Source: Herbaspirillum rubrisubalbicans (GTDB lineage Bacteria > Pseudomonadota > Gammaproteobacteria > Burkholderiales > Burkholderiaceae_D). Taken from it: 64,000 bases of DNA. The stretch lies in contig NZ_CP024996.1 of assembly GCF_003719195.1 (NCBI RefSeq), positions 2,666,001-2,730,000 of the forward strand, in the 5' to 3' direction. Made by a program: the position numbers and the translations under genes. Positions 49,201 to 56,831 of the stretch are shown piece by piece; position 1 is the first letter of the stretch; every line of letters begins with the position of its first letter. A model generated the notes under the pieces. It was not told the DNA's origin. It made no database searches and saw only the letters and a list, made by a program, of their open reading frames with translations.

Positions 49201-50399
49201 AGGGCGAAGAAGTACGATACTCTGGTCAGACAGTGGTGGCAGACGACGATTCAGTATCTTCTGAAAAAATAGCTAAAGCCAATCAAATCAAAAGGGAGCT
49301 GATAAATAAAAAACTCGCTATCGTATCGATACCGGCAAATAGGAATTTCTGGAAGTTCTGTCTTAATCCTAACCCGTTCAATTCTGCGTTCGACTATTTG
49401 ACAACACCAGATCTCATCGAAAAAGAGAGTGGGCAACTGCAAGCAACAAAAGGGGAGTTTCTCCACGCATACCAAATAGATTCTAACGACGTAGAAATCA
49501 TCCGTTCGCTATCCTTACTTTTGAGAGCGGACGAAGACTTGGGGGCATTACGTTTTCATGTGCGACGTCCACTATCGTTTGTGATGATAGGTTCCAAGAA
49601 TTTTGAAGAACTGCTTGATTACGCGCAAGGTCTTTACGCGGACAATAGTGCCGCCGTTCAGGCTATTGTCAAAGGCATCCGCAGCAACTGGAGCGAAGCA
49701 GACGGTATTTGCTGGAATAACATCGGGTTAGACGGACAGTTAACCTATTCATTTTATCGCAGAGGCTTCGATCTGATCCACGTAAATGTTGGAGATATCA
49801 TTGATTTGGGCGAGAAGTCGGAAACGGTCGCTACGAGTTCTATAGCAAATAATATGTCGGACGACGAAGATCAAGTCGACGTCGATGCATTGGCAAAACA
49901 GCTTACTGATTTGGTAGACACGGATTCCATTTCGGACTTCAAGGAACAATTGCAGCGAGAGATCGATGAGGCCATAGATAGTGCGAGTTGGCAAATCGAT
50001 GCTAGCTCTACCGCATTTTGGGATGCAGATGACCCGTACGCGATTGTTGAAGATTGGAAATTCGAAGGGCGTGAGGGTGCAGAGTTCCAACCGGTTGAAT
50101 ATCGAGATGATATCTTTACGGTCCGACGCAGCATCCATATGACTGTGCGAGTTCACTGTTCCTTCAGCTTTTCCGTAAAAGACGGCATCGACAAGGACAT
50201 GGTGCACTTAGGCGATAGTGAGCACGAGCGCCGAATTACCTTCGATATTGGCGCAGAATTCGACTTTTCTGATTTCGGAGATGATCTTCCCATCCTTCAG
50301 CGAGTTGCGATTGATCCGATTGCTGAAAGGGTCGATTTTGGAAATGTGGAGCCGTTTTTCGAGGACGAAAATTACGATTACGACGATGAAAATAGCTAA
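46212..50399 (+). CDS. SAV_2336-type (degenerate vWA) protein with DUF4062-like domain
   Basis: A 1395-residue multidomain protein. Residues about 100-360 match the SAV_2336 N-terminal region, a vWA-like fold seen in actinobacterial MoxR-linked proteins: RSITPVYRPSLERWFEVAIL, HGAFRRVRLWRY, LIDPQGRRLCWFVTTGTSP and GPTAIVQLMPHHTWP. A small helical domain near 735-815 (QHRFDPAHIGWLFNCIAGDQ) looks like an effector-associated adaptor. Residues about 830-975 resemble DUF4062, a TIR-like nucleotide-binding fold (ILVSLTGSGLAEYRVQALQ, CDIVLLLVG, HVELEYQTALRLRKPIMVF). The last 400 residues are acidic and unrecognised. ATGA overlap couples it to the MoxR gene. It could sense the trigger and present it to MoxR, with DUF4062 as signalling or effector unit; this is inference. 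The stop is about 12 bases from an inverted repeat. Confidence 0.72.
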   Translation: MNSSSAARLCRKHLLALGVVAPDADTLADVVWLGLQLALRGAAKPDETVMSESSSSTQLAQKAHAVDESLDDSQMEQGTTADNEKSDSVVPIYPSYFTHPFGKIGASRINIPAGDALPQRLFLERALKPFKRRLLSSQQTELDPIATAEASAEWRSITPVYRPSLERWFEVAILAEASDAMHVWDATLLELQRMLARHGAFRRVRLWRYAMRKNALILKTPSSTESTPKILIDPQGRRLCWFVTTGTSPLWQHAALTDLVAALGRCGPTAIVQLMPHHTWPHTLLGDASEEVLAHAPGIPTGRLRLRNPFTGEIEPARDALTVPVTSLEPARLETWARFSMASRRVPHAAIRLETASQPIESNIKAVSARQRIVAFRAIASSSAFQLLRLLSGMPLSLPVMRLMQMGMPERAQFHLAEVLLSGLIERITPPNADLPADLIEYDFVPGIREELLDSLTLSEGNHITESVSKIAEQARRFVETYVGSANTTFPALVSDSMGDELLLEQARSFLSVSQNLWSVLAKGLPRSNGSENAEMTTALSSTGQHEAEFYFLSENEVKEYVLSTGAVELGSSELRCLLFFATDKQHSWLVASNHAMVFVLDDVETRRVARQIQRTSSWLDALPVMPKQNSLGESVVNFGASNTSDWYYSPTLFPSPRTLEQAVIAMVPGGQNGALVQLRGLALEYDKIRASARPSPDRTESMQNIVDQIAAVPPILEPDITLATQSSSAGNQLVAIVALQHRFDPAHIGWLFNCIAGDQAFLAFQAGLTLHRAAPTFSEQEQAQIYDMSVDTKRRLQAAGRDDPDVHYLLDELAARPSVRHSSVNDDEAKRILVSLTGSGLAEYRVQALQLLEGLGHEILNEPPIESHPNTPTRLDQFELCDIVLLLVGTYNESVQAAQNSDPNKVLHVELEYQTALRLRKPIMVFMLKDESFSGDPYKSEPDRMERFRQGLLRDRAVIMVHSPDEFERSLRRALEEYSTTASMESAQVLPHLNHEGEEVRYSGQTVVADDDSVSSEKIAKANQIKRELINKKLAIVSIPANRNFWKFCLNPNPFNSAFDYLTTPDLIEKESGQLQATKGEFLHAYQIDSNDVEIIRSLSLLLRADEDLGALRFHVRRPLSFVMIGSKNFEELLDYAQGLYADNSAAVQAIVKGIRSNWSEADGICWNNIGLDGQLTYSFYRRGFDLIHVNVGDIIDLGEKSETVATSSIANNMSDDEDQVDVDALAKQLTDLVDTDSISDFKEQLQREIDEAIDSASWQIDASSTAFWDADDPYAIVEDWKFEGREGAEFQPVEYRDDIFTVRRSIHMTVRVHCSFSFSVKDGIDKDMVHLGDSEHERRITFDIGAEFDFSDFGDDLPILQRVAIDPIAERVDFGNVEPFFEDENYDYDDENS

Positions 50400-50411
50400 G
50401 CGAGCGTATTG

Positions 50412-50645
50412 TTGAATTGCATCGAAAACTGACCCACTTATGGAGTGAAGCCCTCGGGCTGGACCAAGGCCAGGAGATGAAGTGATACGCTTGTCGAGCC
50501 TTCTCAGGAGGAGCGACATCATGGCATCACGTCCATATCGGAGGCACAGCCCGCAATTCAAGATACAGATATGCAGCGATATTCGCAGCGGCAAGATTGG
50601 GCGACGCGAGGCGCTCAAGACTCGTAACTTGTCGGCCAATCTTAT
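50412..50645. repeat. Inverted repeat, right copy (IS3 end plus flank)
   Basis: Inverted partner of 41470-41708, with a few substitutions and one three-base deletion in the orfA start. The match begins about 12 bases after the stop of the last conflict gene and includes about 28 bases outside the IS end. Confidence 0.85.
50441..50645 (+). mobile_element. Truncated IS3-family copy
   Basis: Starts with a 29-base terminal repeat (50441-50469, one mismatch to the intact element) and continues through the leader, the AGGAGGAG ribosome site and the first 41 or so codons of orfA, then stops matching. It is the same element as 40397-41677 in opposite orientation, with orfB and the other end lost. 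Confidence 0.88.
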
Positions 50646-50691
50646 GCTGGGCATGAAGACACCGGCTGAGGCGTTTGCTTTCGCCGCATAA
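50521..50691 (+). pseudogene. OrfA fragment joined to another transposase tail
   Basis: The first 41 or so codons equal the intact OrfA apart from a one-codon deletion and one substitution, then the frame runs into MLGMKTPAEAFAFAA and stops. That tail resembles the C-terminus of IS30-like transposases (LGxxTPAEAF), so this is a deletion scar joining two elements. It is unlikely to be functional. Confidence 0.75.
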
Positions 50692-51026
50692 CTTGAGCAG
50701 GTTTCGCTGGGTCATTACACAAGCATGCAGTGATCATTCGGGGTATTCAAGATGTGAGCCGATTGGTCTCAGAGATTTCATGTATCACGGCTGCTTTATT
50801 GGACGAGTGGTTGCGCGCTGGTGAAGCATACAAATAACGGGGGAAGTGATGCTGAATATTCTCCGCAAAAGCGCCATGATCGCGCCTTCGAGGTGGTGTT
50901 AAAGCTGACCGGGTTCCTAGATTCGGAGCCCTCCGTAAGACCGGCGGTTTCGGTCGTTTCTCGTCTACCGCCTGCCGCCGTTTTCCTGAGTTCTTCGCCC
51001 GATGATCGAATAGACGGCGCATGAGG

Positions 51027-51100
51027 CTTTTGCCGCAAGGGGGAAGGTTTGTAAAAGCGCGGTTGCTGGCGCTTTTATGAATGCCCCCTTGCGGCAAAAG
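51027..51100. repeat. Nested perfect hairpin
   Basis: A perfect 17-base outer stem, CTTTTGCCGCAAGGGGG at 51027-51043 and its complement at 51084-51100, encloses a perfect 8-base inner stem, AAAAGCGC at 51053-51060 with its complement at 51069-51076. It could be a packaging signal or origin hairpin of the inovirus-like element, or a terminator. Confidence 0.8.
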
Positions 51101-51259
51101 ACGCGCCGGCTATCGTTCATCGAAAAGGCGGAGAACTCTGGAAAACGGTGGCGGGTTGATCGGAGAAACGGCCTCAACTGCCCATGAGTGCGTAGCACTC
51201 ACAAGCCAGGCTTTATGCGGTTGATCAAGGGCGCTGCGGCGCTCGATGAGGCGGGGGAA

Positions 51260-51281
51260 TTTCCGTTACGCGTAACGGAAA
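51260..51281. repeat. Perfect 22-base palindrome
   Basis: A fully self-complementary 22-mer centred on TTACG|CGTAA, without a loop. A protein-binding site or origin element is more likely than an RNA hairpin. It lies 233 bases before the Rep start. Confidence 0.75.
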
Positions 51282-51514
51282 AGAGGCGTAGCAAGATCGC
51301 GCCGCCCGCAGCTTGCGAGGACGGCGCGAGCGAAGCGAGCGCCTAGACTTGTATTAAGCATACTTAACGGAAACAAGCCTGGAGCGGGATGCCAAGGCAG
51401 ACAAACCGAAAAGAAAAAAGAGAGTAGGGAAGGGCAGTCCACAAAAGAAAATGCCCTGAAAGGACTCGCGATCCGATCAGGGCGTTCATCCAACTAGCTG
51501 AGATAGGTGAATGA

Positions 51515-52417
51515 ATGTCTGCAACTTATACCCCGGATTTTGATCTGTCAAACGTTTCGTTTGATGCCTGCAACGAATTCGAGCAAAAGGCTCCAGGCTG
51601 GAGCGATGAGGGCATCAGAAACACGTGGAATGATCGCTATGTGGCCCGCAAAGTCACATATCCAGACGGGCAGATGGAAGTGACCGTCTGCCGTGAAAAA
51701 CACTTCAAAGGCCCGGCTCCGATTATCGGCAATCGCACCAGGCGCGGCGAATCAGAAAACCGCGAGCGTAATGAAGCTGTCGCCGCCCGCAATGCCAAGA
51801 AGAACGTAAGGGAGCGTTGCAAGTCCATCGGGGCGGATCGGATGATCACGCTGACCTATCGCGACAACATGATTGATCGTGAAAAGGCGCTGAAGGATTG
51901 GGACAAATTCCGGCGCCGGGTTGGAAAGTGCGTCGATTTCCACTATGTAGCGGTGATTGAAGAACAGCGGCGCGGAGCGTTGCATTTTCATGTCGCTGTC
52001 CGTGGCCGTCAGTGCTATCAGCTCCTGCGCTCGATCTGGTCGAGCATCGTCGGACTGGATGAGCAAGGGCGCTCGATGTCAAACATCGATGTCCGTAATC
52101 CCTCCAAATTCGGCTTTGGCAAAGACGGCATTCACAAGTTAGCGTCCTACATCGCCAAATACTGCGGTAAGCAGATGGAGTGCAGGGACTTTGACCAGAA
52201 GCGCTATTTCGCCTCAAGGGGTATCCCTAAGCCCGATGTGCAGTGCTGGACGCTCGCGAGTACTGACTCTCTCGGTGCGGTGCAGACGGCCTTCGTAATC
52301 GCCGGTACGGGCCTCTTGGACGGTGCCCAGTTCTGGTACAACAAAGCTCTAGACGTTATTTGGATTGCAACGGCTCCCTATGAGGGATTAGGAAGCTTAA
52401 ATTCAGTGCCTTTTTGA
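51515..52417 (+). CDS. Inovirus-type HUH replication initiation protein (full length)
   Basis: A 300-residue rolling-circle initiator. Motif 1 is MITLTYRDN, the metal-binding HUH motif is GALHFHVAV, and the candidate catalytic tyrosines are in LASYIAKYCGK. Such proteins nick the plus strand of filamentous phage DNA to start replication. ATG 51515 is used; the ATG at 51511 is in another frame. From codon 43 onward the gene is a near-identical, indel-free copy of 59147-59923. It is preceded by a hairpin-rich region and followed by cargo genes instead of phage structural genes. Confidence 0.85.
   Translation: MSATYTPDFDLSNVSFDACNEFEQKAPGWSDEGIRNTWNDRYVARKVTYPDGQMEVTVCREKHFKGPAPIIGNRTRRGESENRERNEAVAARNAKKNVRERCKSIGADRMITLTYRDNMIDREKALKDWDKFRRRVGKCVDFHYVAVIEEQRRGALHFHVAVRGRQCYQLLRSIWSSIVGLDEQGRSMSNIDVRNPSKFGFGKDGIHKLASYIAKYCGKQMECRDFDQKRYFASRGIPKPDVQCWTLASTDSLGAVQTAFVIAGTGLLDGAQFWYNKALDVIWIATAPYEGLGSLNSVPF
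51641..52417 (+). repeat. Rep direct repeat, copy 1
   Basis: 777 bases matching 59147-59923 at a constant offset of 7506 with substitutions but no indels. Homology starts at the Tyr-Val codons just before GTGGCCCG. The repeat could support recombination that deletes the 7.5 kb between copies. Confidence 0.92.
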
Positions 52418-52578
52418 TTGGCCGCACGCTGCCTTACAAATTTATGGATAAAATAACAATATAGGGAAATGGATCTTGGGACGTTCCATTTTTGTCGACG
52501 TAGCGGACGGGGAGCTATGCACACCTAGCTATCTGGCGTTGCATAGCTTATTGGCCGATCCAATTAAGGCGGGCATAG

Positions 52579-53367
52579 ATGGATCAAAAAATTCCGTTTA
52601 CTTCATACGATTTCTGGGCCTACCTATCGGCTGGCTTCCTTTTGCTTTTTGCACTGGATCAAGTTGCTGAATCGAATTTGTTGATGAGGGAATCTTGGAC
52701 TGTTGTGCAAGGCGTTATCGCCATGTCTTCTGCATATGTAGTTGGGCAGATGATTGCGAGCTTTTCTAGCTTCGTATTTGAGCGCCTTCTTGTTGGAAAG
52801 GTCTTAGGTTCTCCATCGAATACATTATTTGCCAAGACTCATACCCATAAGTTTTTGCGATATATTTTTTTCGGATATTTCCAGCCTCTACCTGAAGAAA
52901 CTCAATTGCTCTTGCTAGAAAAGTCTAGGAAGCTAAATATTCAAGAGCCTGGTCTAGCGTTGTTCGCAGCCGCGCACACTCGCATAAAGGGAGTTCCTGC
53001 TGTAGCGGATCGGCTCGCGAATTTTCTAAATCTATATGGCTTCTGTCGAAACGTTGCGTTTGTTGCGATTTTTGATTCTGGCCTGCTTTGTTGGTCGTAT
53101 TTGTTTCACGATGGCCCAAAAATTCATTTATGGATCTCTTTGATTTCGGCTTTTGTAGCTGTCGCGATGCTCTTCAGATACCTAAAATTTTTCCGTCATT
53201 ACGCGATTGAGGTGTTTAATTCATACGCATATGCTGAAGAAGACAAGGAAAAAAATGATACTGCCGCTAAACGATGGTGTTTTGCAGTTCTTCGACATGG
53301 ATCACGGAGCATGTGCGCTGCTCACAATCCCAGGAGCGGATGGTGTAGCCCACCGGATTCTCATTGA
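52579..53367 (+). CDS. Predicted membrane protein of a cargo operon, possibly frameshifted at its end
   Basis: 262 residues from ATG 52579 (AAGGCGGG just upstream). About four hydrophobic segments are visible, near residues 10-28, 40-60, 155-175 and 182-205, with a soluble stretch between the two pairs. No family was recognised. The last 37 or so residues overlap the next gene in another frame. If the A7 run at 53249-53255 had one more A, the protein would end at KEKK with its stop overlapping the next ATG, a normal operon junction. It is probably a partner of the MBL-fold gene behind it; a membrane effector or anchor is plausible but unproven. Confidence 0.55.
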   Translation: MDQKIPFTSYDFWAYLSAGFLLLFALDQVAESNLLMRESWTVVQGVIAMSSAYVVGQMIASFSSFVFERLLVGKVLGSPSNTLFAKTHTHKFLRYIFFGYFQPLPEETQLLLLEKSRKLNIQEPGLALFAAAHTRIKGVPAVADRLANFLNLYGFCRNVAFVAIFDSGLLCWSYLFHDGPKIHLWISLISAFVAVAMLFRYLKFFRHYAIEVFNSYAYAEEDKEKNDTAAKRWCFAVLRHGSRSMCAAHNPRSGWCSPPDSH

Positions 53368-53564
53368 CTGCGGTCATTTATCTGACTCGAATGAAGGGCC
53401 TTGGTATCCTGGTACACATCTTCGAAATATTGGCGTTTCAAAAGTTGATTTGCTTGTATGTACCAACTACGATGAGGATCATGCTAGCGGGGCAGTTAAC
53501 CTTGTCGAAGAGGGCATTAAAGTTGACTGTAGTTGCCCCCGCAATTCAGGACACTCAGACATCG

Positions 53565-54401
53565 TTAAGTTAGTGATGCTGCAGCCCGTCTGAACTCGCG
53601 AGGCGAGCGGTATTTCAGGGCCTTGTGCGGATGGTGCTCATTGTATTGCTCGAAGGCAGAGGCCAGATGTGTGAGCGCCGTGGGCACATCGGGCTTGTCC
53701 ATGAAGGCGATGTAATCATGTTTCATCGTTTTTACGAACCGCTCCGCCATGCCGTTACTCTGTGGCGAGCGCACGGGCGTGGTCAAGGGCTCCAGTCCCA
53801 GCTCGCGCGCGAAGCTGCGTGTGCGATGGTCGATGTAGGCAGAGCCGTTGTCGCTGAGCCATTCAATCACCTCTGGAGTCTGCGTGCTCCCAAACCGCTG
53901 CTCTACGGCAGCCAGCATCACGTCGCGCACGACATCCCCGCTATGCCCACCGGTAGTGGCCGCCCAGCTGATGGCCTCACGGTCACAACAATCCAGCGCA
54001 AACGTCACTCGCAATGCAGACCCGTCATCGCAACGGAATTCGAAGCCGTCCGAACACCAGCGCGCATTACTTTGCTTGACCGCTACGCGACCATCGTGGC
54101 GTCGATTGTCACGTCTCACACCAGGGCGGCGCAGCAGCAACTCGTGCTCTCGCATGACGCGATAGACCCGCTTATGGTTCACGCACGCCTGGCCCAGAGA
54201 TTCCCGGCTACGTCGCAGCAAAGCCCAGATGCGGCGATAGCCATAGCTCGGCAAGCTCGCAACATGCAGTTCAATCTCTTCGAGCAAGCCGCTGTCGTCG
54301 ACTTTGCGAACACTGCGGCCATCTCGCCATTCCGGGCTCCGGGCTCGTTTTACTGCCACTGCAGAGCGCGCCACACCGAGAACGTCACAAACCACTTTCA
54401 T
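53565..54401 (-). CDS. IS2-like transposase OrfB
   Basis: 278 residues counted from [13 protein letters not shown], whose ATG overlaps the orfA stop. The DDE core is partly visible: the first Asp in RWCSDGFEF, the second in WLSDNGSAY and Glu in [12 protein letters not shown]. The open frame extends further upstream within orfA, as expected if the active OrfAB fusion is made by frameshifting. The gene ends about 37 bases inside the element's left terminus and appears intact. Confidence 0.88.
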   Translation of the reverse strand: MKVVCDVLGVARSAVAVKRARSPEWRDGRSVRKVDDSGLLEEIELHVASLPSYGYRRIWALLRRSRESLGQACVNHKRVYRVMREHELLLRRPGVRRDNRRHDGRVAVKQSNARWCSDGFEFRCDDGSALRVTFALDCCDREAISWAATTGGHSGDVVRDVMLAAVEQRFGSTQTPEVIEWLSDNGSAYIDHRTRSFARELGLEPLTTPVRSPQSNGMAERFVKTMKHDYIAFMDKPDVPTALTHLASAFEQYNEHHPHKALKYRSPREFRRAAASLT

Positions 54402-54799
54402 TGGTCGTCCTCCGGCAGCAAGGGCGAGCGCGCAATCAGGTTTTTTGACCGGCCCCATTCGACGGCCTCGCGCAGAATCTCGTTCTCCATGCTCTTCTTG
54501 CCCAACAGCCGCTGCAGTTCTTTGATTTCCTTGATGGCCGCGGCCAGCTCCGAGGCCGGCACTACCGTCTCGCCAGCCTTGACGGCAGTCAGACTGCCTT
54601 CCTGGTACTGCTTGCGCCAACCAAACACCTGGTTCGCGTTCACCCCGTGTCGCCTGGCAACGGCTGATACGGAAGCTCCAGGAGCCAAGGTCTCCTGGAC
54701 GATGGCTATTTTCTCTTGGGGCGTGCGTCTTCTGCGACGCTCCGGCTCGGTCAGAATCTCGATATGGTCCACGGTTTGCCTAGTCGTAAAACTGGTCAT
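54398..54799 (-). CDS. IS2-like transposase OrfA
   Basis: 133 residues. A helix-turn-helix ([20 protein letters not shown]) is followed by a leucine-rich coiled coil ([19 protein letters not shown]), the InsC/OrfA arrangement. It overlaps orfB by four bases (ATGA) with the larger frame overlap typical of programmed frameshifting in this group. Confidence 0.87.
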   Translation of the reverse strand: MTSFTTRQTVDHIEILTEPERRRRRTPQEKIAIVQETLAPGASVSAVARRHGVNANQVFGWRKQYQEGSLTAVKAGETVVPASELAAAIKEIKELQRLLGKKSMENEILREAVEWGRSKNLIARSPLLPEDDQ

Positions 54800-55314
54800 A
54801 AGACTGTCCTCTATTTTAAGAGAGTCTTCGTGTCCTGAGATTCAAGGGGCTATTCCATTGACTATATTTTGGGCAATCCAAGTGTTCCGGCTGCGGTTAT
54901 TACGCATTTGAAGTCCGAAGATGGTATGGGGCCTGGCATTAACGTAATCGTTAATACCCTAACTAATATCGAGGCGAACGGGGGGCAGGGTGATCCACCG
55001 GCTTTTCCAAATGTTTCATATAGGTCTTTCTATAATAAGTGGCCGTATTGGGATACCGAGAATAACCTTTCTTTCGTGTTTTATCTCAATATCCGCGGCT
55101 TTACGTTTTTGTTTACCGGCGATATAGAACACGACGGTCTGAGAAATTTACTGCGTCTTCAAGACTTCGCTGCTTTGATGCCAAGCCTGGATGTTCTTGT
55201 TGCTCCCCATCACGGCAGGGCCAACGGAGTATGTGAGGAGTTGTTTGATGACTTTGGTGCAAATCCCCAACTGATTGAACCGCCCCGACTTTCGCGGAGG
55301 CTATTTGGTTTAAG

Positions 55315-56163
55315 TTATGCCGACACTGCAGTATTGCTGGCGAACCGGCTGTAGTAGTTTGCCTCAGCTTCTGCCGGAGGGATATAGCCGATGGATTCCA
55401 GCAGTCGATGATGGTTGAACCAAGCCACCCATTCGAGCGTGGCCAGTTCGACGGATTCCCTGGTTTTCCAAGGGGCACGGCGATGAATTAATTCAGCTTT
55501 GTACAGGCCATTGATGGTTTCGGCCAAGGCGTTATCGTAACTGTCGCCACGGCTTCCGACCGATGGCGCAATGCCCGCCTCGGCCAGGCGTTCACTGTAG
55601 CGAATCCCGACGTATTGCGATCCCCTGTCGGAATGATGGATCAAGCCGCCGTTGCCTTCGGGCTGGCGAGCATAGAGCGCCTGCTCCAGCGCATCTAGCA
55701 CGAAGTCCGTCGTCATACTGTTGCTGACACGCCAGCCAACGATGCGACGGGCAAACACGTCGATGACGAAGGCCACATACAGCCAGCCTTGCCAGGTCGA
55801 TACGTAGGTAAAGTCGGACACCCAAAGCTGGTTGGGACGATCAGCCTTGAACTGACGATTGACCCGGTCCAACGGGCAGGCTGCCTTGGGATCAGAACGC
55901 GTGGTGCGAAGTTGCTTACCACGCCGGGCTCCCTGAAGCCCTTGCTTTCGCATCAACCGCTCTACCGTACAACGTGCGATAGATACGCCCTCGCGATTCA
56001 GCTGTCGCCACACCTTGTCAGCACCGTACACACGCATGTTGGCGTGCCACACCCGGCTGATTTCAACTCGCAGTACCGCATCACGCTTGCTACGAGCACA
56101 GCACAATTGAGGATTGCGCTGCCTCGCTGCATAACGCCGATATGCTGACGGGGCAACCTGCAA
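55315..56163 (-). CDS. IS3-family transposase OrfB (DDE)
   Basis: 282 residues by conventional start. The catalytic core is intact: Asp in LWVSDFTYV, Asp in HHSDRGSQY and Glu in NALAETINGLYK. The frame stays open upstream (YIDRYRDIHGVEPICKVL) to overlap the end of orfA, so the working protein is probably the frameshifted OrfAB. It ends about 39 bases inside the left terminus. Confidence 0.9.
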   Translation of the reverse strand: MQVAPSAYRRYAARQRNPQLCCARSKRDAVLRVEISRVWHANMRVYGADKVWRQLNREGVSIARCTVERLMRKQGLQGARRGKQLRTTRSDPKAACPLDRVNRQFKADRPNQLWVSDFTYVSTWQGWLYVAFVIDVFARRIVGWRVSNSMTTDFVLDALEQALYARQPEGNGGLIHHSDRGSQYVGIRYSERLAEAGIAPSVGSRGDSYDNALAETINGLYKAELIHRRAPWKTRESVELATLEWVAWFNHHRLLESIGYIPPAEAEANYYSRFASNTAVSA

Positions 56164-56219
56164 TACCTTGCAGATCGGCTCGACCCCGTGGATATCCCGA
56201 TAGCGATCGATATAGGTAT

Positions 56220-56546
56220 TTACGACTTCAGTTTGCGGTCGAGCTCCGCCTGCGCGAAAAAAGCGCTCGCGGTCTTGAGAATCTCGTTAGCACGGCGCAA
56301 TTCCTTGACCTCGCGCTCCAGTGCCTTGATACGCTCACGCTCGGCCGTGCTGACGCCATCCCGCTCGCCGCTATCGACCTCGGCGCGTTTGACCCAGTCC
56401 AGCAGCGTCTGAGGCGTACAGCCGATCATCGGCGCAATCGATTGGACCGCAGACCACGTGGAGGAATGCTCATCCCGCTGCTCACGCACCAAGCGCACCG
56501 CACGCTCTCGTACCTCAGGGGAAAACTTGCTTGATTTCTTGTTCAT
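56220..56546 (-). CDS. IS3-family transposase OrfA
   Basis: 108 residues: [20 protein letters not shown], then a helix-turn-helix ([19 protein letters not shown]) and a coiled coil ([20 protein letters not shown]). This is the standard OrfA of the IS3 group. It ends just before the frame of orfB takes over. Confidence 0.9.
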   Translation of the reverse strand: MNKKSSKFSPEVRERAVRLVREQRDEHSSTWSAVQSIAPMIGCTPQTLLDWVKRAEVDSGERDGVSTAERERIKALEREVKELRRANEILKTASAFFAQAELDRKLKS

Positions 56547-56831
56547 GGCTCTATTCTCTCAAGAGTTAGAGCCTCCTCAAAATCCGGGGCGGTTCAGATC
56601 GTTATTTCTGATTGTGCCAAGAGATACCAATCACAAGAAACAGTTCAGTACTATCAAAGTAAAGCGAAGGGTATTTATGGCTTTAGGGGGACTGCAGGCA
56701 ATCGCTTTGTTTTAACGACCAGAAGTGATGGAGAGATACGGTTCGAATTTCATGGCGAGAGATGCTTCGTAAAGTGAAGTAAGTCGCCCTAGAATTCGGG
56801 GGGGGCTTGGCGTTGGTTTTAGGAGCAATGG

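Larger units (their letters stand above)
50692..51514. other. Hairpin-rich non-coding region upstream of rep
   Basis: 823 bases without a convincing gene. It contains a nested hairpin at 51027-51100, a 22-base palindrome at 51260-51281 and a TTAAG/CTTAA inverted pair at 51354-51367. Filamentous phages concentrate hairpins for replication origins and packaging in one intergenic region, and the position directly before a Rep gene fits that use. No match to a known origin was recognised. Confidence 0.5.
53528..54857 (-). mobile_element. IS2-like IS3-family element (1330 bp) in the MBL gene
   Basis: Imperfect terminal repeats: the left end begins TGTAGTTGCCCC and the right end, read inward, TGGAATAGCCCC; both continue to TCAGGACAC. 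The target duplication TTGAC is present at 53523-53527 and 54858-54862. The length is almost that of IS2, and orfA/orfB are both of the IS2 type. Confidence 0.88.
55276..56596 (-). mobile_element. IS3-family element (1321 bp) in the MBL gene
   Basis: Terminal repeats begin TGAACCGCCCCG at both ends and continue with GGAGGCT. The target duplication is GAT at 55273-55275 and 56597-56599. Removing the element restores the MBL frame across PQLIVISD. It is a different IS3-family member from the two others in the window. Confidence 0.9.
53255..56777 (+). pseudogene. MBL-fold hydrolase broken by two IS3-family insertions
   Basis: Three pieces, 53255-53527, 54863-55275 and 56600-56777, join in frame after removal of each element and one target duplication, giving 864 bases and 287 residues. 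The product resembles ComEC/Rec2-like metallo-beta-lactamase-fold proteins: an N-terminal ALLTIPGADG and ILIDCGH, a variant metal motif TNYDEDHASG, then FVFYLNIRGFTFLFTGDIEH, LVAPHHG, IVISD and RFVLTTRSDGEI. The ATG at 53255 has AAGGA upstream. With the membrane protein before it and the DUF4145 protein after it, the gene formed a three-gene cargo operon. It is now inactive, but the insertions look recent because the pieces show no further decay. Confidence 0.85.

Noticed and set aside
50747..51198. Short frames in the hairpin region (for example 50747-51097 minus and 50821-51024 plus)
   Set aside because: No homology, no ribosome sites, and their sequence is dominated by inverted repeats.
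51340..51380. Possible dif/XerCD site around TTAAGCATACTTAA
   Set aside because: The arms do not resemble known betaproteobacterial dif sequences beyond a short palindrome.
52476..52670. A 64-codon frame before the membrane protein
   Set aside because: It overlaps the start of the membrane-protein gene in another frame and has no features of its own.
53625..54911. A 428-codon plus-strand frame across the IS2-like element
   Set aside because: It lies opposite the intact orfB/orfA and runs through the IS end into the MBL gene; its composition is that of a shadow frame.
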